A stretch of DNA of 64,000 bases from Alphaproteobacteria bacterium (GCA_003246625.1 QJZR01000002.1:124001-188000); one strand, 5' to 3'; positions 38,837-47,530 are shown, numbered from the stretch's first letter. Made by a program: numbers and translations. Notes: generated by a model from the letters alone, not told the origin.

Positions 38837-39826
38837 TCAGTTGAGCGAGACCACGTAGCGGTCGATCGGCACGTGGCGCCCGATCAGGTTCTGCTTGAAC
38901 AGGAATTCGGCGAACCGCACGTAGCGCGTCCGGTCCAGGGCCTGCGGCCGCATCGCGAAGCGCGGCAGGGTGTCCCGCCAGGCGCGGCGGTTGATTTCGG
39001 TGTTGAGCGACTTGTCGTAGGCGACGAAGGCGCTCCAGGCTTCCTTGGGGTGGTTGACCATGTAGAGGGAGGCGCGCTCCACCGCGTCGAGGAATCGGCG
39101 CACCCGCGGGTCGCCCAGCCGCTGCTGGTGGGTGATGTAGATCAGTTCGTCATAGACCGGCACGCCGTTCTCCTCGGGGAAGAAGGCGACGCCCGGGCGG
39201 CGCTCCAGCGCCATCTGGTTGATCTCGAAATTGCGGAAGGCGCCGATCACCGCGTCCACCTGGCGGCTGAGCAAGGCGGGGGAAAGCGAGAAGTTGACGT
39301 TGATCAGGGTCACGTCCTTCAGGGTCAGGCCCGCGCTGGCCAGCATGGTGGAGAGCAGGGCGTCCTCGAATCCGGAAACCGAGAAGCCGATCTTCTTGCC
39401 CTTCAGGTCGGCGATCGACTTGATCGGGCCGTTTTTCAGCACCACCAGGGAGTTCAAGGGGGTCTCCACCAGGGTGCCGATGCGGACGATGGGCAGGCCC
39501 GCCTCGGCCAGCAGGTGCAACTGCGGCTGATAGCTGACCGCGATGTCGGCTTCCTTCGCCGCGACCAGCTTCGGCGGGTCGTTGGGGTCGGCCGGGGCGA
39601 TCAGCGTGACCTCCAGTCCGGCGTCGCGGAAGAAGCCCAACTGCTTGGCCAGGACCAGCGGCGCGTGGTCGGGGTTGACGAACCAGTCGAGGACGACGGA
39701 CAGCTTTTCCGGCGCTTGCGGCTGCGGTTTCGTCGGCGCGGGGGCCTGGGCGGCGGCGGGCAGGGCGCCGAGGACGAGCAGGCAAAGCGCGGCGAGAACG
39801 GTCTTCTTCAGGACATCCAGGGTCAT
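38837..39826 (-). CDS. ABC transporter substrate-binding protein, ThiY-like (thiamine pyrimidine precursor)
   Basis: 329 residues with a signal peptide (LAALCLLVLGALPAAAQA, cleavage after AAA). The first mature motif VVLDWFVNPDHAPL is typical of ThiY/NMT1 proteins that bind thiamine pyrimidine precursors. Also KLVAAKEADIAVSYQPQ and KKIGFSVSGFEDALL. The TPP riboswitch upstream of the operon supports the thiamine link strongly. It follows the permease gene after 41 bp. Substrate choice among HMP, FAMP and thiamine is not certain. Confidence 0.88.
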   Translation of the reverse strand: MTLDVLKKTVLAALCLLVLGALPAAAQAPAPTKPQPQAPEKLSVVLDWFVNPDHAPLVLAKQLGFFRDAGLEVTLIAPADPNDPPKLVAAKEADIAVSYQPQLHLLAEAGLPIVRIGTLVETPLNSLVVLKNGPIKSIADLKGKKIGFSVSGFEDALLSTMLASAGLTLKDVTLINVNFSLSPALLSRQVDAVIGAFRNFEINQMALERRPGVAFFPEENGVPVYDELIYITHQQRLGDPRVRRFLDAVERASLYMVNHPKEAWSAFVAYDKSLNTEINRRAWRDTLPRFAMRPQALDRTRYVRFAEFLFKQNLIGRHVPIDRYVVSLN

Positions 39827-39867
39827 TTGCGGCGAGAATCCGAAGGGCGAGGGTGAAGAACGATGGC

Positions 39868-40614
39868 TTATGGGCCGTCCAGGGTATCGTGCACCCAGGG
39901 CAGGCAGTGGCGCAAGATCCTGCCGGTCGCGGCGTGCAGAAGAAGCGCCATCGCCGCGAGAACGGCGAGGGCGGCGAACATCAGGGGGATTTGCAGGCGG
40001 GCGTTGGCGTGCAGCATCAGGTATCCCAGTCCGGCGCTGGAGCCGACCCATTCGCCGATCACCGCGCCGATCGGCGCCACCGCCGCGCCGATCTTGAGGC
40101 CGGAGGCGAGGCCGGGCAGGGCGGCGGGCAGGCGGATGTGGCGCAGCGTCGCCCAGCGTCCGGCGTTCATCGTCGCGGCGAGGTCGAGGAACCCGGGGTC
40201 GGTGCGCGACAGCCCGTCGTGAAAGCCGGAGGCGACGGGGAAGAAGATGATCAGGGCGGCCATCGCCACCTTGGAGGCGAGGCCGTAGCCCAGCCACAGT
40301 ACCAGAAGCGGCGCGATGGCGAACACCGGCAGCGCCTGGCTGGCGATGAACAGCGGCCACAGCCAGGGAGCGGCGGGCCGCCACAGGGTCATCGCCAGGG
40401 CCGCCGCCGCGCCGAAGGCGGCGCCGATGACGAGGCCGAGGAGGATTTCCCCGGCGGTGGTCGCGGCGTGGCGGGCCAGCAGGTCGGCATGGTCGAAAAA
40501 GGCCACCGCCACTTCCCACGGCGGCGGCAGGATGAAGCTCATCCGGCCGCTCGCCGCCCAGGCGAGGGTCCACAGGCCGAGGAGGCCGGTCAGGATGATC
40601 AGGCGGCGGATCAT
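39868..40614 (-). CDS. ABC transporter permease, ThiX-like
   Basis: 248 residues with about 6 membrane segments and the SsuC/TauC-type permease loop ATMNAGRWATLRHIRLPAALPG (the EAA loop, shown up to the ATPase contact). The start overlaps the ATPase stop (ATGA). Part of the riboswitch-led thiamine-precursor operon. Confidence 0.9.
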   Translation of the reverse strand: MIRRLIILTGLLGLWTLAWAASGRMSFILPPPWEVAVAFFDHADLLARHAATTAGEILLGLVIGAAFGAAAALAMTLWRPAAPWLWPLFIASQALPVFAIAPLLVLWLGYGLASKVAMAALIIFFPVASGFHDGLSRTDPGFLDLAATMNAGRWATLRHIRLPAALPGLASGLKIGAAVAPIGAVIGEWVGSSAGLGYLMLHANARLQIPLMFAALAVLAAMALLLHAATGRILRHCLPWVHDTLDGP

Positions 40615-41384
40615 GGCGCGGCCTCCGCCGGGGCGAGGGCGCGCAGGATCGCCGCGTGGGCGGCCAGCACCGCCGGGTCGTCGGCGGCGCGCGGCCAGGC
40701 GCCGCCGGGCAGGCCGATCGGCGTCGGCCGCGCCGGGGCGCCGGCCAGCACGAAGACCCGATGGCCGAGGCGTAGCGCCTCCATCGGGTCGTGGGTGACG
40801 AACAGCACGGTGCGGCCCGCCAGCATGCGCGCCGCCAGGTTCTGCAATCCCAGGCGGGCGAGGGGATCGACGGCGGAGAAGGGCTCGTCCATCAGCACCA
40901 CCGGACGGTCCTCCATCAGGGTGCGGGCCAGAGCGGCGCGTTGTCGCATGCCGCCGGACAGGGTCTCGGGCAGGTCGTCCGCGCGCTCGGCCAGGCCCAC
41001 CGAGGCGAGCAGCGCCATCGCCCGTTCCGCCGCGTCGGCGGTGGCCTCGCCGCGCAGGCGCGCGCCCAGGCGGACGTTTTCCGCCACCGTCAGCCAGGGC
41101 AGCAGCAGATCCTTTTGCGCCATCCAGGCCAGGCGTCCGGCCAGCGGTCGGCCGTCGGCGTCGCCGACGGTTCCCGCGTCCGCCGGGGTCAGTCCGGCGA
41201 CCAGACGCAGCAGGGTGGTCTTGCCGACCCCCGAGGGTCCCAGGATGCCGGTGAAGACGCCCGGCGCGGCGGCGAAATCCAGGGAGTCGAAGACCGGCTC
41301 GCGCCCCAGGCGCAGGGAGACGCCGGACAGGCGGACTTCCGGCGGCGCGGCGGGCGGCGGGCAGGGGGCGGAGACGTCGGGCAT
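40611..41384 (-). CDS. ABC transporter ATP-binding protein, ThiZ-like
   Basis: 257 residues. Walker A GPSGVGKTT at 49-57, signature LSGGMRQR near 143-150 and Walker B VVLMDEP near 163-169, with switch histidine FVTHD. First gene of the operon ATPase-permease-binding protein. Its ATG at 41384 sits 7 nt after the end of the TPP aptamer, so translation is probably controlled directly by the aptamer. Confidence 0.92.
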   Translation of the reverse strand: MPDVSAPCPPPAAPPEVRLSGVSLRLGREPVFDSLDFAAAPGVFTGILGPSGVGKTTLLRLVAGLTPADAGTVGDADGRPLAGRLAWMAQKDLLLPWLTVAENVRLGARLRGEATADAAERAMALLASVGLAERADDLPETLSGGMRQRAALARTLMEDRPVVLMDEPFSAVDPLARLGLQNLAARMLAGRTVLFVTHDPMEALRLGHRVFVLAGAPARPTPIGLPGGAWPRAADDPAVLAAHAAILRALAPAEAAP

Positions 41385-41390
41385 TTCACG

Positions 41391-41478
41391 TTCCTACGCC
41401 GGTTCGAGCCGGATCAGGTTCCAAGGGTCGTTCCGTTCGGATCAGGAACCTCTCAGCCGCTTGCGCGGCTCCCCCCGT
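41391..41478 (-). promoter_or_regulatory. TPP (THI-box) riboswitch
   Basis: On the minus strand the region starts ACGGGGGGAGCC, has the conserved GGCTGAGAGG, then ACCCTTGGAACCTGATCC and ends CCGGCGTAGGAA. These are the hallmark blocks of the thiamine pyrophosphate aptamer in correct order and spacing, about 88 nt long. The AGGA at its 3' edge doubles as the ribosome binding site of the ATPase gene, so TPP binding should block translation. Confidence 0.96.
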
Positions 41479-41568
41479 GACGGCGGCGCGGACATCCTGG
41501 CCCGGCGCGGCCATCCCATGTATGGTGCGGCCATGGGGGCGGGTCAAGACGGAAAACGGGGGGGATTC

Positions 41569-42027
41569 ATGCGTGCGCTGCGTGCCGGACTGATCCTGCT
41601 GGCGCTGGCCTTCGCCATCCCCCGCGCGGCGGCGGAGGAGGCGCTGCTGCCGCTGCTGCTGGAGACCCCGGGCGGGACGCCGATGACCTTGATGGTCGAG
41701 CTTGCCGACACCCCGGCGTCGCGCGCCAAGGGATTGATGGACCGCGACGATTTGCCCGTCGGCCGGGGCATGCTGTTCGATTACGGGCGCCCGGTGGCGG
41801 CGCGGATGTGGATGCGCCGGACCCGTATTCCCCTGGACATGCTGTTCGTCGACGCCGGGGGAACGATCCGCCACGTGCACGCGATGGCCAGGCCCTTCGA
41901 CGAGACGGTGATCGCCGCGCCGGTGCCGGTGCGCTGGGTGCTGGAGGTGGCGGGCGGCTCCGCCGCCTTGCTCGGCCTGGCGGCGGGCGGGAGGATGCAT
42001 CCGCCGGGGAACGCCGCCGCCCCCTGA
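41569..42027 (+). CDS. DUF192 family exported protein
   Basis: 152 residues with a signal peptide (LILLALAFAIPRAAAEE). The DUF192 core is clear: VELADTPASRAKGLMDRDDLP, GMLFDYGRP, WMRRTRIPLDMLFVD and WVLEVAGG. Function unknown. ATG 41569 follows GGGGGGATT; ATG 41533 is in frame but less likely. Divergent from the thiamine transport operon. Confidence 0.92.
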   Translation: MRALRAGLILLALAFAIPRAAAEEALLPLLLETPGGTPMTLMVELADTPASRAKGLMDRDDLPVGRGMLFDYGRPVAARMWMRRTRIPLDMLFVDAGGTIRHVHAMARPFDETVIAAPVPVRWVLEVAGGSAALLGLAAGGRMHPPGNAAAP

Positions 42028-42071
42028 AAAGCGTTGCCATGCGCCGGGGTTGCCCATATTTTCCAAAGCCA

Positions 42072-42148
42072 CGGGGTGTAGCTCAGCCTGGTAGAGCGTC
42101 GGCTTTGGGAGCCGAAAGTCGTAGGTTCGAATCCTATCACCCCGACCA
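42072..42148 (+). tRNA. tRNA-Pro (anticodon TGG)
   Basis: 77 nt including an encoded CCA. Acceptor CGGGGTG pairs with CACCCCG; the anticodon stem TCGGC/GCCGA encloses the loop TTTGGGA with anticodon TGG; the T loop GGTTCGAATCC is standard. Reads proline CCA and, by wobble, CCG. Confidence 0.98.
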
Positions 42149-42177
42149 AGGTCGACCGCAACGAAGGGAATCAGGCC

Positions 42178-42474
42178 ATGGCGAAAGCCCGGATCTACAA
42201 GCCCGCGAAATCCGCGATGCAATCGGGCCGCGGCAAGACCGCGAAGTGGGTTCTGGAATTCGAGGCGACGGAAAGACGGCAGACCGACCCCCTGGTCGGC
42301 TGGGTCGGTTCCGGCGACACCCTGTCCCAGGTCTCGATGGACTTCGACAGCCGCGAGGCGGCGGTCGCCTTCGCCGAGCGCGAGGGTCTGGACTTCGCGG
42401 TGGAGGAGCCGAAGGCCCGCCGCCTGGTCCCCAACAATTATTCCGACAACTTCGCCGCGTCGAAGTGGTCCTGA
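42178..42474 (+). CDS. NADH dehydrogenase (complex I) accessory subunit, NDUFS4-like (ETC complex I subunit)
   Basis: 98 residues of the family that includes mitochondrial NDUFS4 (18 kDa). Seen: ARIYKPAKSAMQSGRGKTAKW, LEFEATER, DPLVGWVGSGDT, LSQVSMDFDSREAAVAFAE and the closing YSDNFA. In alphaproteobacteria this is an accessory part of complex I near the NADH dehydrogenase module. The gene lies alone between tRNA-Pro (29 bp upstream) and tRNA-Arg (25 bp downstream), so tRNA processing probably frees its mRNA ends. The nuo operon is not in the window. Confidence 0.93.
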   Translation: MAKARIYKPAKSAMQSGRGKTAKWVLEFEATERRQTDPLVGWVGSGDTLSQVSMDFDSREAAVAFAEREGLDFAVEEPKARRLVPNNYSDNFAASKWS

Positions 42475-42499
42475 ATCGACGGCCCGCCCGGGCCGCGAC

Positions 42500-42576
42500 G
42501 CGCCCTTAGCTCAGTTGGATAGAGCATTCGCCTTCTAAGCGAACGGTCACAGGTTCGAATCCTGTAGGGCGCGCCA
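42500..42576 (+). tRNA. tRNA-Arg (anticodon TCT)
   Basis: 77 nt with encoded CCA. Acceptor GCGCCCT/AGGGCGC, anticodon stem TTCGC/GCGAA around loop CTTCTAA with anticodon TCT, T arm CAGGTTCGAATCCTG. Reads the rare AGA/AGG arginine codons. Confidence 0.98.
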
Positions 42577-42618
42577 TTATATCTTCCTCCTGTGCGCATT
42601 CTTGCGAAGGAGGACCCC

Positions 42619-43377
42619 ATGTCCGAAAAGATCGTTCTGGTCACCGGCGGCAGCCGCGGACTCGGCCGCAACGCCGCGCTGCACCTGGCGCATGCCGGGA
42701 TCGACGTGATTCTGACCTACCACAGCCGCAAGTCCGAGGCGGAGGACGTGGTGGCGGAGATCGCCGCCCTGGGCCGCCGCGCCGCGGCGCTGCAACTCGA
42801 CGTCGGCGACGCCAAGTCCTTTCCCGCCTTTGCCGGGCAGGTGCGGGCGGCGCTGGCGGAAACCTGGCGGCGCGACCGCTTCGACTTCCTGGTCAACAAC
42901 GCGGGGATCGGCATCAACGCGCCCTTCGCCGAGACCACCGAGGAACAGTTCGACCGTCTGTGCGCCATCCACCTGAAGGGCGCCTTCTTCCTGACCCAGG
43001 CGCTGTTGCCGCTGATCGCCGACGGCGGTCGCATCGTCAACCTTTCCAGCGGGCTTGCTCGCTTCGCCCTGCCCGGGTTCGCCGCCTATGCGGCGATGAA
43101 GGGCGGCGTCGAGGTGCTGACCCGCTATCTGGCGAAGGAACTGGGGCCGCGCGGCATCGCGGTGAACGCCGTCGCGCCCGGCGCGATCGAAACCGATTTC
43201 GGCGGCGGCGTGGTGCGCGACGACGCGGCGGCCAACGCCTTCATCGCCGCGCAGACCGCGCTGGGCCGTGCCGGGGTGCCCGACGACATCGGCGGCGCCA
43301 TCGCCGCGTTGCTGTCCGACGGCGGGCGCTGGATCAACGCGCAGCGCATCGAGGTTTCCGGCGGTATGTTCGTCTGA
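42619..43377 (+). CDS. SDR family oxidoreductase, FabG-like
   Basis: 252 residues with an intact SDR site: VTGGSRGLGRN, NNAGIGIN, NLSSG and Y-A-A-M-K as YxxxK, then PGAIETDF. NAD(P)-linked ketone/alcohol oxidoreductase of unknown substrate. ATG 42619 follows GAAGGAGGA. It comes 42 bp after tRNA-Arg and ends at its own terminator. Confidence 0.9.
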   Translation: MSEKIVLVTGGSRGLGRNAALHLAHAGIDVILTYHSRKSEAEDVVAEIAALGRRAAALQLDVGDAKSFPAFAGQVRAALAETWRRDRFDFLVNNAGIGINAPFAETTEEQFDRLCAIHLKGAFFLTQALLPLIADGGRIVNLSSGLARFALPGFAAYAAMKGGVEVLTRYLAKELGPRGIAVNAVAPGAIETDFGGGVVRDDAAANAFIAAQTALGRAGVPDDIGGAIAALLSDGGRWINAQRIEVSGGMFV

Positions 43378-43405
43378 CGCGACTCTGTCGTGGGGTCGAT
43401 TCGAG

Positions 43406-43446
43406 AAGGCTCCTTCCGCCCATCGGGGGCGGGGGGAGCCTTTTTC
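43406..43446 (+). terminator. Rho-independent terminator after the SDR gene
   Basis: AAGGCTCC and GGAGCCTT close an inner CCGCCC/GGGCGG stem, followed by TTTTTCG. Located 28 bp after the stop. Confidence 0.88.
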
Positions 43447-43486
43447 GTCCGGTTTTTTCCGAAAATTCGCCTCTTTCGCAGGCAAA

Positions 43487-43507
43487 TATGCATAAATAAT
43501 ATGCATA
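43487..43507. promoter_or_regulatory. Two TATGCATA palindromes upstream of the GntR regulator
   Basis: TATGCATA at 43487-43494 and again at 43500-43507, 13 bp apart start to start. They lie in the most AT-rich stretch of the window (about 43480-43570), 85 bp before the FadR/GntR gene. Probable operator for that regulator or its promoter; FadR-type sites are often short palindromes. Confidence 0.45.
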
Positions 43508-43591
43508 CAGCACATTCTGACTTTTTCTTGTGCGGTTTTTTTAAATTATGCTATTTATCCGTATAAATTCGATCGTACTCAGGAGCCGCCG

Positions 43592-44356
43592 ATGGCCCCC
43601 CGCCCGTTACGCCGCCGCACCAAACTTTCCGACGTCATCGTCGAGGACGTGAAACGTCTGATCGTCGCCGAGCGTCTGAAGCCCGGCGACCGCGTGCCGC
43701 GCGAACCGGAACTGATCGAAAGCTACGGCTGTTCCAAGGGCACGGTGCGCGAGGCCCTGAAGGCGCTGGAGGTGGAGGGCCTGATCGTCACCCGCACCGG
43801 CCCCGGCGGCGGCGCCTATCTGGCCGACGCGGGCAGCGACCCCGCCGCCCGCATGCTGCGCAACTTCCTGCATTTCCGGCATATCGACGGCGCCGGGGTC
43901 TACCAGATCCGCAAGGTGGTGGAACCGGAACTGGCGGCCTCGGTGGTCGGCCTGCTGAGCGAGGAAAACTTCTCCGCCCTGGAGGAGAACGTCATCGCCT
44001 GCAGCCGCCCCCCGGAAAGCGAGGAAGAACAGCGCCGCCAGCGCATCCTGGAACTGGAGTTCCACAACATCCTGGCGGACGTCTGCCCCAATCCGCTGCT
44101 CGCCTTCATCGGGCGCTTCCTCAACGACATGCTGCGCGACCTGGTGGTGCTGAAGCAGGCCTACAAGCCCGAACGCCATCAGTTCGGCGAGGCCAACGTC
44201 GCCTATCACCGCCGTCTGCTGGTGGCTTACCGCGTGCAGGACGCGACCCAGGTGCGCGCCCTGATGCTGGAGCACATGCGCGACGCCGAACGCCACATGA
44301 CCGCGCTGGAAGGCGAGGTCGCCAATTCGTTCTTGTTGGGTTTTCCCCGGGGATGA
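43592..44356 (+). CDS. GntR family transcriptional regulator, FadR subfamily (FCD domain)
   Basis: 254 residues. Winged helix-turn-helix at about 15-80: RLIVAERLKPGDRVPREPEL and CSKGTVREALKALEVEGLI (in parts), then TRTGPGGGAYLAD. The FCD ligand domain follows, with LEFHNILADVCPN and HRRLLVAYRVQDA. It most likely represses the transporter and hydrolase genes that follow; the effector should be the transported compound or a product. A CCCCGG/CCGGGG hairpin surrounds its stop. Confidence 0.93.
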   Translation: MAPRPLRRRTKLSDVIVEDVKRLIVAERLKPGDRVPREPELIESYGCSKGTVREALKALEVEGLIVTRTGPGGGAYLADAGSDPAARMLRNFLHFRHIDGAGVYQIRKVVEPELAASVVGLLSEENFSALEENVIACSRPPESEEEQRRQRILELEFHNILADVCPNPLLAFIGRFLNDMLRDLVVLKQAYKPERHQFGEANVAYHRRLLVAYRVQDATQVRALMLEHMRDAERHMTALEGEVANSFLLGFPRG

Positions 44357-44421
44357 CCGGGGTGCGTAGGGTTTTCCGTTTCACGAGACGCTAACCGTTA
44401 TCCATGAAAAGAGAGGCTTCC

Positions 44422-45624
44422 ATGAATCGACGTTCCTTCCTGAAAGGCGGTTTGGCCGCCACCTCCCTGCTCGCCGCCCCGGCCTTCCTGAAGCAGGCCT
44501 ACGCCGCCGCGCCGGTCACCATTTATGGCCTGAAGTCGATGTCCGGCGCCTTCGCCAGCTATGGCCGCTTCGCCGAGATGGGCTCCAAGCTGGCGGTGCA
44601 GGACTTCGGTCCGCTGCTCGGCGCCAAGCCCGCCTATGCCACCATCGACACCGAAAGCAACGCGGGCAAGGCGGTGCGTAAGGTGCAGGAAGCGGTGCAG
44701 CAGCAGGGCGCGGTCTTCTTCGACGGTTGCACCCTGTCCTCCACCGCCCTCGCGGTGGGCAAGGAAGTCGCCAAGGCGGGCGGCGTCTTCGTCACCCCGG
44801 CGGGCGCCGACGAAATCACCGGCACCGACTGCAACCGCTCCACCTTCCGTTGGACGGTGCCGACCTATGGCGCGATCCACGAAACCGTGCGTCCGTTGGC
44901 CAAGCTGATGCCGAAGGCGAAGCGCTGGTACACCATCACCCCGCAGTACGTGTTCGGCGAGGCGCTGCTCTCCGCCGCCAAGGACCTGTTCAAGGAACTC
45001 GGCGTCGAGCATGTCGGCAACAGCTATCACTCGATGCAGGAACAGGAATTCTCGGGCTATCTGACCAACGCCATGGCGGCGCAGCCCGACGTGCTGCTGA
45101 TCCTCAACTTCGGCGGTCAGGCCTCCAACTGCCTGCGTCAGGCGGTCAACTTCGGCCTGAAGAAGCAGATGACCATCCTGATGGCCTGGACCGCCGGTCT
45201 GGATCAGTTCCAGTCCCTCGGCCCGGATATCCTGGAAGGCGTCTACATGGGTGCCCAGTACTGGCATCAGGTGCAGTCGCCGATGAACATCGAACTGGTC
45301 AAGCGGGTGAAGGAAGTCTACGGCATTTCGCCGAACTATCCGCTGGCCGCCGACTACATCGGCACCAAGGTGATCCTGGAAGCCATCAAGAAGGCCGGCG
45401 TCGCCAAGGGCCCGGCGGTGGCGAAGGCGATGGAAGGCATGGTCTACGACGGCCCGACCGGCAAGGAAACCATCCGTGCCGTCGACCACCAGGTGATCAA
45501 GGACTACTACCTGCTGAAGGGCAAGGCGAAGTCGGCGATGAAGGACCCCGACGACCTGGCCACCGTGGTCAGCGCCGGTCAGTCCTTCCCGCAGGGCGAC
45601 AAGATCCTCTGCAAGATGGCGTGA
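44422..45624 (+). CDS. ABC transporter substrate-binding protein, Tat-exported, branched-chain amino acid/amide type
   Basis: 400 residues. A twin-arginine signal MNRRSFLKGG starts the protein, with cleavage near AYA-AAP. The fold is the type I periplasmic binding protein of the LivK/urea/amide group: SMSGAFASYGRFAEMG, then VRKVQEAVQQQGAVFFDG, TPAGADEITG and the C-terminal PTGKETIRAVDHQ. ATG 44422 is preferred over 44404 because of GAGAGG just ahead. It is the first structural gene after the regulator. Ligand unknown. Confidence 0.9.
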   Translation: MNRRSFLKGGLAATSLLAAPAFLKQAYAAAPVTIYGLKSMSGAFASYGRFAEMGSKLAVQDFGPLLGAKPAYATIDTESNAGKAVRKVQEAVQQQGAVFFDGCTLSSTALAVGKEVAKAGGVFVTPAGADEITGTDCNRSTFRWTVPTYGAIHETVRPLAKLMPKAKRWYTITPQYVFGEALLSAAKDLFKELGVEHVGNSYHSMQEQEFSGYLTNAMAAQPDVLLILNFGGQASNCLRQAVNFGLKKQMTILMAWTAGLDQFQSLGPDILEGVYMGAQYWHQVQSPMNIELVKRVKEVYGISPNYPLAADYIGTKVILEAIKKAGVAKGPAVAKAMEGMVYDGPTGKETIRAVDHQVIKDYYLLKGKAKSAMKDPDDLATVVSAGQSFPQGDKILCKMA

Positions 45625-45681
45625 TCCGGGTGCCCGGCGCGGCGGCGACCCCGCCGCGCCGGACCCGATGCGGGGTGCGGC

Positions 45682-46542
45682 ATGCTTAATCTCTATCTGT
45701 TTCAGATTCTGAACGGCCTGGGTCTGGGGATGATCTATTTCCTGATCTCGGTCGGGCTGACCATCATCTTCGGCCTCCTCAACTTCGTGAACTTCGCCCA
45801 CGGCGGATTCTTCATGCTGGGGGCGTATTTCTGCTATGCCCTGTTGCAGGCGACCGGACAGTTCTGGGTCGCCCTGGTCGCCGGGCCCCTGGCCGTCGGC
45901 GCGATGGCCTGGGTGGCGGAAAAAGTGCTGATCCGCCGCGCCTATCACCTGCCGCACACCTTCCATATCCTGATCACCGTCGGCGTCGCCCTGATTTTGC
46001 AGGAAGCCTGCATCATCGTCTGGGGGCCGATCGGCAAAAGCATTCCGATCCCCGAGACGTTGCAGGGGGTGGTGATCATGGGCAAGTTCGCCTATCCGAA
46101 ATACCGCCTGTTCCTCATCCTGTTTTCCGCGGTGATCGGCTTCGCCCTTTGGGTGCTGCTGGAACGCACCCGCTTCGGCGCGCTGGTGCGCGCGGGCAGC
46201 GAAAGCACCGAGATGGTCTCGCTGCTCGGCGCCGACATCTACAAGCTGTTTTCGCTGACCTTCGCCCTCGGCGTCGGCCTGGCGGGCCTGGCCGGGGTGC
46301 TGTCGGGACCGATCCGCGGCGCCCACCCCTTCATGGGCCCGGAGGTTCTGGGCCTGGCCTTCGTCGTCGTGGTGATCGGCGGCATGGGTTCGTTCACCGG
46401 CGCCCTGGTCGGCGGCCTGATCATCGGCCTGGTGCAGAGCCTGATGAGTTCGTTGTGGCCCGAGGGCGCCAGTCTGATGATCTATGGCGCGATGGCGGCG
46501 GTGATTCTGTTGCGGCCCTATGGCCTGTTCGGGAGGGCCTGA
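45682..46542 (+). CDS. ABC transporter permease, LivH type
   Basis: 286 residues with about 8 membrane segments. The opening FQILNGLGLGMIYFLISVGL and GLLNFVNFAHGGFFMLGAY, with RAGSESTEMVSLLGADIYKL, are typical of LivH/UrtB permeases. It follows the binding-protein gene after 57 bp and is 1 bp from the next permease gene. Confidence 0.93.
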   Translation: MLNLYLFQILNGLGLGMIYFLISVGLTIIFGLLNFVNFAHGGFFMLGAYFCYALLQATGQFWVALVAGPLAVGAMAWVAEKVLIRRAYHLPHTFHILITVGVALILQEACIIVWGPIGKSIPIPETLQGVVIMGKFAYPKYRLFLILFSAVIGFALWVLLERTRFGALVRAGSESTEMVSLLGADIYKLFSLTFALGVGLAGLAGVLSGPIRGAHPFMGPEVLGLAFVVVVIGGMGSFTGALVGGLIIGLVQSLMSSLWPEGASLMIYGAMAAVILLRPYGLFGRA

Positions 46543-46543
46543 G

Positions 46544-47530
46544 ATGACCGCGTTTCTGAAATCCAAGGGCATCTTCGGCGGCATGACCCTGGCCGTCGCC
46601 GCGATCCTGGTGCTGCTGCCGCTGCTGCTGCCTTCGGCGACGCTGGCCTCGGAGATCCTGATCTTCGCCATGGCGGCGTTGGCCTGCAACCTTCTGCTCG
46701 GCTATGGCGGCCTGCTTTCGTTCGGTCAGGGGCTGTTCTTCGGCGCCGGGTCGTATCTGGCCTCCCTGGCGATGATCCACGGCGGCTTCGGCCTGATCCC
46801 GGCGCTGCTGGCGGCGGCGGTGGCGGGCGCGGTGCTGGCCACCTGCGTCGGCTGGCTGTCGATCCGCCGCGCCGGCATCTATTTCGTGATGCTGACCCTG
46901 GCCTTTTCGCAGATGGGGTACTTCCTCGCCTACACCCTGTCGAAGTGGACCGGCGGCGACAACGGTCTGTTGGACGTGCCGCGTCCCGACCTGTCCCTGT
47001 TCGGGATACGGATCGCCGACCTGTCCAGCGCCGGGGCGTACTATACCCTGGTCGCGGTGCTGTTCTTCGCCGTCTTCGTCGGCGCGCGTCGGGTGATCGA
47101 CAGCCCCTTCGGCAGCACCCTGGTGGCGATCCGCGAGAACGAGACCCGCGCCGCCGCGATCGGTTTCGACACCCGCCACTTCAAGATGCTCGCCTTCACC
47201 CTGTCGGGCGCGGTGACCGCGCTGGCCGGGGCCCTGTACGCGATGCTGATCAACTACGTGCCGCTGGACAACATCGCGATGTCGATGTCCGAGAACATCG
47301 TCATCATGACCATCATCGGCGGGACCGGCTCGTTGCTCGGCTCGCTGCTCGGGGCGGGGGCTCTGGTGACGCTGGGCGACATCCTTTCCGCGATGTGGCC
47401 GCGCTGGCAGATGCTGCTGGGGCTGGCCCTGATCCTGATCGTGATGTTCCTGCGCGGCGGACTGTGGGGCGGCGTCGAACACGCGCTCGACCGTTTCCTC
47501 AAGATCCGCGAAAAGGGGAATGCGCCATGA
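46544..47530 (+). CDS. ABC transporter permease, LivM type
   Basis: 328 residues, about 8-9 membrane segments. Contains LLLGYGGLLSFGQGLFFGAG, FVMLTLAFSQM and the cytoplasmic loop AIRENETRAAAIGFDTRHFK that contacts the ATPases. ATG 46544 follows GGGAGGG. The stop overlaps the LivG-type start (ATGA). Confidence 0.93.
   Translation: MTAFLKSKGIFGGMTLAVAAILVLLPLLLPSATLASEILIFAMAALACNLLLGYGGLLSFGQGLFFGAGSYLASLAMIHGGFGLIPALLAAAVAGAVLATCVGWLSIRRAGIYFVMLTLAFSQMGYFLAYTLSKWTGGDNGLLDVPRPDLSLFGIRIADLSSAGAYYTLVAVLFFAVFVGARRVIDSPFGSTLVAIRENETRAAAIGFDTRHFKMLAFTLSGAVTALAGALYAMLINYVPLDNIAMSMSENIVIMTIIGGTGSLLGSLLGAGALVTLGDILSAMWPRWQMLLGLALILIVMFLRGGLWGGVEHALDRFLKIREKGNAP

Noticed and set aside
38837-40573. A 578-codon frame that would fuse permease-region sequence to the ThiY-like protein
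   Set aside because: The first 249 codons lie out of frame over the permease gene. The signal peptide start at 39826 is the real beginning.
44398-46689. A 763-codon minus-strand frame
   Set aside because: It lies antisense to the binding-protein and permease genes, has no ribosome binding site and shows only His/Asp/Gln-rich shadow sequence.
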